A stretch of 9,406 nt of DNA, taken from NCBI GenBank assembly GCA_946629475.1, contig CAMOXX010000099.1:1-9406 (forward strand), given 5' to 3'. Positions 6,462-9,406 of the stretch are shown in pieces. Under the pieces are notes generated by a model. That model saw nothing but the letters and a program-made list of their open reading frames with translations, had not been told where the DNA came from and made no database searches. Origin of the DNA: an uncultured Blautia sp. (GTDB lineage Bacteria > Bacillota > Clostridia > Lachnospirales > Lachnospiraceae). Each line of letters opens with the position of its first letter. The first letter of the stretch is position 1. The position numbers were made by a program, and so were the translations under genes.

Positions 6462-7679
6462 TTATGCCCTCTGATAAACGCGTATCACGCTCACCGCGTC
6501 TTCTCCCAGCTTTGAGATGGCAGCATCAAAATCGCGCTGCCTCATCAGCGGTGTAATGAACGCCGTCTCGTCCGGACATTCCGGAATCCGGATCACGGAA
6601 CCGCCCGGGAACAGTCCTTCGGCCATTTCCTGCGCCGCCGCTTTTGTACGGACAAAGAACTTCCAGCAGGCTTCCCCCGGATCTACCATGTGAGCCGCCT
6701 CATCGGTCCAGTTGGTGCGGATCGTCTTTGAAAGATGAAGCGCCGCATCCACAATATCGGCCGAAACAGCGCTGGCCGTCGGAAGCATCCCGGCGCCGCT
6801 GCCGTAGAACATAGCGTCGCCGAGCATGTTGCCATGCACATATATCCCGTTGAATACATCGTTTACATTGTAGAGAGACTCACTTTTGTCCACCAGGAAA
6901 GGAGCCACGATGGCGGTTGTCCCTTCCGCCGTGTCCCGGGACAGCCCTAAAAGCTTGATCCTCGCACCGGCTGCCTCCGCATACTTCATATCTTCGATCG
7001 TAATCTTCGTGATTCCCTCGGTCGGCACATCACGGTAGTCAATATACTTGCCATAGGCCAGGGTCGAAAGGATCGCGATCTTGCGGCAGGCGTCATGGCC
7101 CTCCACATCGGCAGTCGGATCCGCCTCCGCATAGCCCATCGCCTGCGCTTCCTTCAGTGCCTCATCAAAGCTGCTGCCGTCCTCGCCCATTCTGTACAGC
7201 ATATAGTTGGTCGTACCGTTCAGGATTCCGGCCACTTCGTCGATCACATCCGCAGTGAAAGAATCGTTGATGGCGCGGATAATCGGAATGCCTCCGCCGC
7301 AGCTGGCCTCAAACAGATAGCTGACGCCCTTTTCCTTTGCGATCTTCATCAGTTCGCGCCCGTGCTCCGCAACCAGCGCCTTGTTGGAGGTGCAGACGCT
7401 TTTTCCCGCCTCCAGCGCTTTTTTGGTAAACGTGTAGGCCGCGCCGGTACCGCCCATCACCTCCGCGACGATGGAAACCTCCGGATCGTCAAGGATTATC
7501 TGAAAATCATGGACAAGGACTTCTGTTACCGGATCTCCCGGGAAGTCTCTCAGGTCCAGGACATATTTCACATGAATTCTTTCGCCCAGGCGCGACTCAA
7601 CCACCTCGTGGTTGGTGCTGAATACCCTGTATACTCCGCTGCCTACCGTGCCATATCCTAAAATTGCGATATTGATCAT
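6462..7679 (-). CDS. hom: Homoserine dehydrogenase
   Basis: Reduces aspartate semialdehyde to homoserine with NAD(P)H, at the branch point toward threonine and methionine. The protein is 405 aa. The N-terminal Rossmann motif is GYGTVGSG (8-15). VAEVMGG (71-77) and CTSNKALVAEHG (96-107) are typical. The catalytic segment has E185, D191, D196 and K200 at the same spacing as yeast E208, D214, D219 and K223, and GILNGTTNYML (151-161) is conserved. The C-terminal part (about 340-405) has ACT-like strand pattern but lacks the usual D-x-P-G-V-L effector loop and is shorter than in Bacillus Hom (about 433 aa), so feedback control may be altered or absent. The ATG at 7679 has GAGGGG just upstream. It follows the HTH-ACT gene by 45 bp. 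Confidence 0.97.
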   Translation of the reverse strand: MINIAILGYGTVGSGVYRVFSTNHEVVESRLGERIHVKYVLDLRDFPGDPVTEVLVHDFQIILDDPEVSIVAEVMGGTGAAYTFTKKALEAGKSVCTSNKALVAEHGRELMKIAKEKGVSYLFEASCGGGIPIIRAINDSFTADVIDEVAGILNGTTNYMLYRMGEDGSSFDEALKEAQAMGYAEADPTADVEGHDACRKIAILSTLAYGKYIDYRDVPTEGITKITIEDMKYAEAAGARIKLLGLSRDTAEGTTAIVAPFLVDKSESLYNVNDVFNGIYVHGNMLGDAMFYGSGAGMLPTASAVSADIVDAALHLSKTIRTNWTDEAAHMVDPGEACWKFFVRTKAAAQEMAEGLFPGGSVIRIPECPDETAFITPLMRQRDFDAAISKLGEDAVSVIRVYQRA

Positions 7680-7724
7680 ATTTGTCCCCTCACTCTAAAG
7701 CCTGTATGTGCTGACCGGTTATAT

Positions 7725-8180
7725 CTATTTTTCTCTTCCCAGGATGTTCAGAGAATGGACACCGCTCTGCTTCTCAATTTCCTCCATCATCGCCTCGGAA
7801 TCACCGCATGCCGGAGGAATTTCCACACTGATGGTCAGTGTGGCGATCCCGCTGATCGGTATGCTCTGGTGAATCGTAAGAATGTTGCCGTGGAAGCGGG
7901 CGACACTCTGCAGTACGCCGGACAGCAGTCCGGGCTCATCGTCCATCTGAATCAAAAAGGTGACGGTTTTGCCCCGGGTTTCCTCATGAAAGGGAAAAAT
8001 ATCATCCTTATACTTATAAAAAGAGCTGCGGCTGATCCCGGTATGGTCCGCTGCTTCCTGCACAGTCGCAGCTTTCCCGGAATCAAGGAGTTTCTTCGCC
8101 TCTACGACTTTCAGAAGAACCTCCGGAACCGCACGCTCTTTTAATACATAATATTTTTTATTTTCTCCCCGAACCGGCAT
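7725..8180 (-). CDS. HTH-ACT domain protein (PheB/UPF0735-like)
   Basis: A 151-aa protein with an N-terminal basic segment KKYYVLKERAVPEVLLK (8-24), a helix-turn-helix (about 36-60, ATVQEAADHTGISRSSFYKYKD) and a C-terminal ACT domain (about 72-148) with the ligand-loop motif DDEPGLL (80-86). Length and order match the PheB/UPF0735 family, whose Bacillus member sits next to pheA. ACT domains generally bind amino acids, so this is plausibly an amino-acid-sensing regulator, but no member's function is certain to me. Here it heads the hom-apgM-lysC run, 45 bp before hom, which hints at threonine, homoserine or methionine rather than phenylalanine. The ATG at 8180 has GGGGG about 10 nt upstream. 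A single HTH suggests it would act as an oligomer if it binds DNA. Confidence 0.88.
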   Translation of the reverse strand: MPVRGENKKYYVLKERAVPEVLLKVVEAKKLLDSGKAATVQEAADHTGISRSSFYKYKDDIFPFHEETRGKTVTFLIQMDDEPGLLSGVLQSVARFHGNILTIHQSIPISGIATLTISVEIPPACGDSEAMMEEIEKQSGVHSLNILGREK

Positions 8181-8234
8181 GATAATCGCCCCCTGTGTCC
8201 GTACATTACAGACAAATGTTTTTATACGAGGGAT

Positions 8235-8263
8235 ATATTATCATATTATGCGGGAATCCGCAA
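8235..8263 (-). promoter_or_regulatory. Possible promoter for the ACT-hom-apgM-lysC operon
   Basis: The minus strand reads TTGCGG (8258-8263), a 17-nt spacer, then TAATAT (8235-8240). The -35 matches the consensus 3 of 6 and the -10 matches 4 of 6. It would give a leader of about 50 nt before the ATG at 8180, too short for a T-box or lysine riboswitch, and none is seen. A second -10-like TATAAA at 8221-8226 has no -35. The region is notably A+T rich compared with its surroundings, which supports a promoter somewhere here. Confidence 0.35.
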
Positions 8264-8274
8264 GAGGAGATTCC
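8253..8274. repeat. Inverted repeat in the prfB-ACT gap
   Basis: GGAATC (8253-8258), a 10-nt loop, then GATTCC (8269-8274). It overlaps the candidate -35 element, so it could be an operator for the HTH-ACT protein or another regulator. It could equally be a weak hairpin after prfB. No T-run follows. Confidence 0.3.
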
Positions 8275-8279
8275 AAATG

Positions 8280-8326
8280 CTGCAGTGACTGTTCAGCGCT
8301 CATCCACGCGGAACGCTCCGCTGCAG
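8280..8326. repeat. Paired CTGCAG sites flanking a small hairpin downstream of prfB
   Basis: CTGCAG occurs at 8280-8285 and 8321-8326, and a 5-bp stem (GCGGA, ACGC loop, TCCGC) lies at 8308-8321. This is the region where a prfB terminator would be expected, but there is no T-run on the minus strand, so termination is not established. Transcription may continue into the ACT operon. Confidence 0.3.
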
Positions 8327-8336
8327 ATCACGGCGG

Positions 8337-9406
8337 TCAGTTCTCCGCCCGCTTTGCCAGGGCGATCCACTTCAGGTAGGCGTTGATGAACAGGTCAATT
8401 CCTCCGTCCATCACTGCATCCACGTTGCCTGTCTCCTCATTGGTGCGGAGATCCTTTACCATTGTGTACGGCTGCATTACGTAGGAGCGGATCTGGTGGC
8501 CCCATCCGATATCGGTCACTTCACCCCGGATACCGGAAAGCTTTGCGGCCTCTTCCTCCTGCTTCAGCATGTACAGCTTGGCCTTCAGCATCTGCATAGC
8601 CTTGTCCTTGTTCTGATGCTGCGACCTCTCGTTCTGGCACTGCACCACAATTCCTGTCGGAAAATGCGTAATACGGATAGCCGACGAAGTTTTATTGATG
8701 TGCTGGCCGCCGGCACCGCTGGAACGGTAGGTATCGATCCGGATGTCATCGTCCTTGATCTCCACATCGAGGTCCTTCTCAATATCCGGCATTACATCGC
8801 AGGACACAAAGGAGGTCTGCCTCTTGCCCGCCGCGTTGAACGGGGAGATCCTCACCAGACGGTGTACTCCTTTTTCGGATTTCAGATAGCCGTAGGCATT
8901 TTCGCCGTTCACCTGGAAGGTTACGGATTTGATGCCCGCCTCATCGCCGTCCAGATAATCCAGGACTTCCATGGTAAAGCCTTTCCGCTCTACCCAGCGG
9001 CTGTACATGCGGTAAAGCATTCCGCACCAGTCGCAGGCCTCGGTTCCGCCGGCGCCAGCGTTCAGCTTGACAATCGCGTTCTCCGTGTCGTACTCGCCCG
9101 ACAGCAGTGTCTTAACCCGGATCGTATCAAATTCGAGCCGGAACTGATCCAGCATTTCCTGGATCTCCGGGATCATTTCGGGGTCATTCTCCTCGTATCC
9201 CATCTCGATCATCAATTCGATATCTTCCTTCTGGGATACCAGGCTCTGGTAGGTTTCAATATCATCCTTCAGGCTTTTCAGTTCCTTCATTTTCTTCTGG
9301 GACTGCTCTGCATTGTCCCAGAAATCGGGCGCTTCCATTTCGCGCTCCAGCTCTTCGATCCTCTGCTCTTTGTTAGCGAGGTCAAAGTGAATCCCTCACT
9401 TCCACT
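8337..9406 (-). CDS. prfB: Peptide chain release factor 2, 5' end cut by window edge, +1 frameshifted
   Basis: Recognises UGA and UAA stop codons on the ribosome and releases the finished protein. Counting from an internal Met at 9338 (333 residues shown), the stop-codon-reading tripeptide SPF is at 165-167 (VRISPFNAAGKRQTSF) and the peptidyl-release GGQ is at 210-212 (RSSGAGGQHINKTSS). That Met is not the true start: the frame continues upstream with DLANKEQRIEELERE, joined to a preceding frame (VEVRDSL) by a programmed +1 shift at 9381-9387. The start codon and first codons lie beyond the right edge. With those added the protein would reach the usual 365-370 aa. SPF instead of the RF1 tripeptide PxT, plus the frameshift site, make this RF2 rather than RF1. 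Confidence 0.96.
9381..9397 (-). promoter_or_regulatory. Programmed +1 frameshift site of prfB
   Basis: The minus strand reads CTTTGAC at 9381-9387, the classical RF2 slippery heptamer, with in-frame TGA at 9382-9384. Low RF2 lets the ribosome slip from CTT to TTT and read on as GAC, so RF2 controls its own synthesis. Upstream, GAGGG (9393-9397) is the internal Shine-Dalgarno-like stimulator. The AGG codon is in the same register as in E. coli (AGG GGG TAT CTT), but the next codon is GAT, so pairing to 16S rRNA is weaker than the textbook AGGGGG. The other frame is closed upstream by a TGA at 9396-9398, so the shift is needed. Confidence 0.92.

Noticed and set aside
7095..7661. A 188-codon plus-strand frame opposite hom
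   Set aside because: Lies wholly within a securely identified gene and has no domain signature.
8181..8260. A T-box or lysine riboswitch ahead of the ACT-hom-lysC operon
   Set aside because: The gap is short, the likely leader is about 50 nt, and no T-box consensus or riboswitch core is visible.
8179..8386. Two overlapping plus-strand frames of 63-66 codons in the prfB-ACT gap
   Set aside because: Both run into the prfB coding region, have no good ribosome binding site and no recognisable motif.
9336..9338. ATG at 9338 as the start of prfB
   Set aside because: The conserved RF2 sequence continues upstream without a break to the frameshift site, so this Met is internal.

Overview
This window looks like a chromosomal housekeeping segment from a Gram-positive Clostridia-type bacterium, most likely a Lachnospiraceae-like gut Firmicute. 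The reasons are strong GGAGG-type ribosome binding sites, tight gene packing, slightly more than half G+C by eye, a DUF975 membrane protein, a stand-alone HTH-ACT protein (PheB/UPF0735 type), and the gene order ACT - hom - apgM-like - lysC. The taxonomic call is inference from gene content and protein style; no rRNA is present.

Layout. Positions 1-105 are a non-coding leader with a short palindrome. Two plus-strand genes follow: nth (endonuclease III) and a small HicB-like gene that overlaps it by ATGA and has no HicA partner. They converge, with an 8-bp gap, on a long minus-strand block. Read in its own direction from the right edge, that block is: prfB (release factor 2, 5' end cut by the window edge, with its programmed +1 frameshift site still visible), a 156-bp intergenic gap with a possible promoter, an HTH-ACT protein, homoserine dehydrogenase (hom), an ApgM-type phosphoglycerate-mutase-like protein, aspartate kinase (lysC), a DUF975 membrane protein, and tex. 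Gaps inside the ACT-to-tex run are 12-45 bp, so it is probably one operon. No stretch of more than 300 bases lacks a gene. I saw no tRNA, rRNA, CRISPR, insertion sequence or riboswitch.

How the genes work together. LysC and Hom catalyse the first and third steps of the aspartate pathway; asd, step two, is not in the window. The enzyme between them resembles archaeal-type phosphoglycerate mutase but sits where a homoserine kinase would be expected, so it may fill the ThrB role. The HTH-ACT protein at the head of the run is a candidate amino-acid-responsive regulator, especially since the C-terminal ACT-like region of Hom is short and atypical. Tex (RNA-binding, transcription-associated) and prfB are general information-processing genes.

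Best leads: (1) the ApgM-like protein as a non-orthologous homoserine kinase; (2) an internal GTG start with a near-perfect ribosome binding site inside lysC, placed to make a separate regulatory beta subunit as in Bacillus aspartokinase II; (3) the prfB frameshift site with a weaker-than-textbook stimulatory sequence; (4) an orphan HicB translationally coupled to a DNA repair gene. I found no wholly new system.
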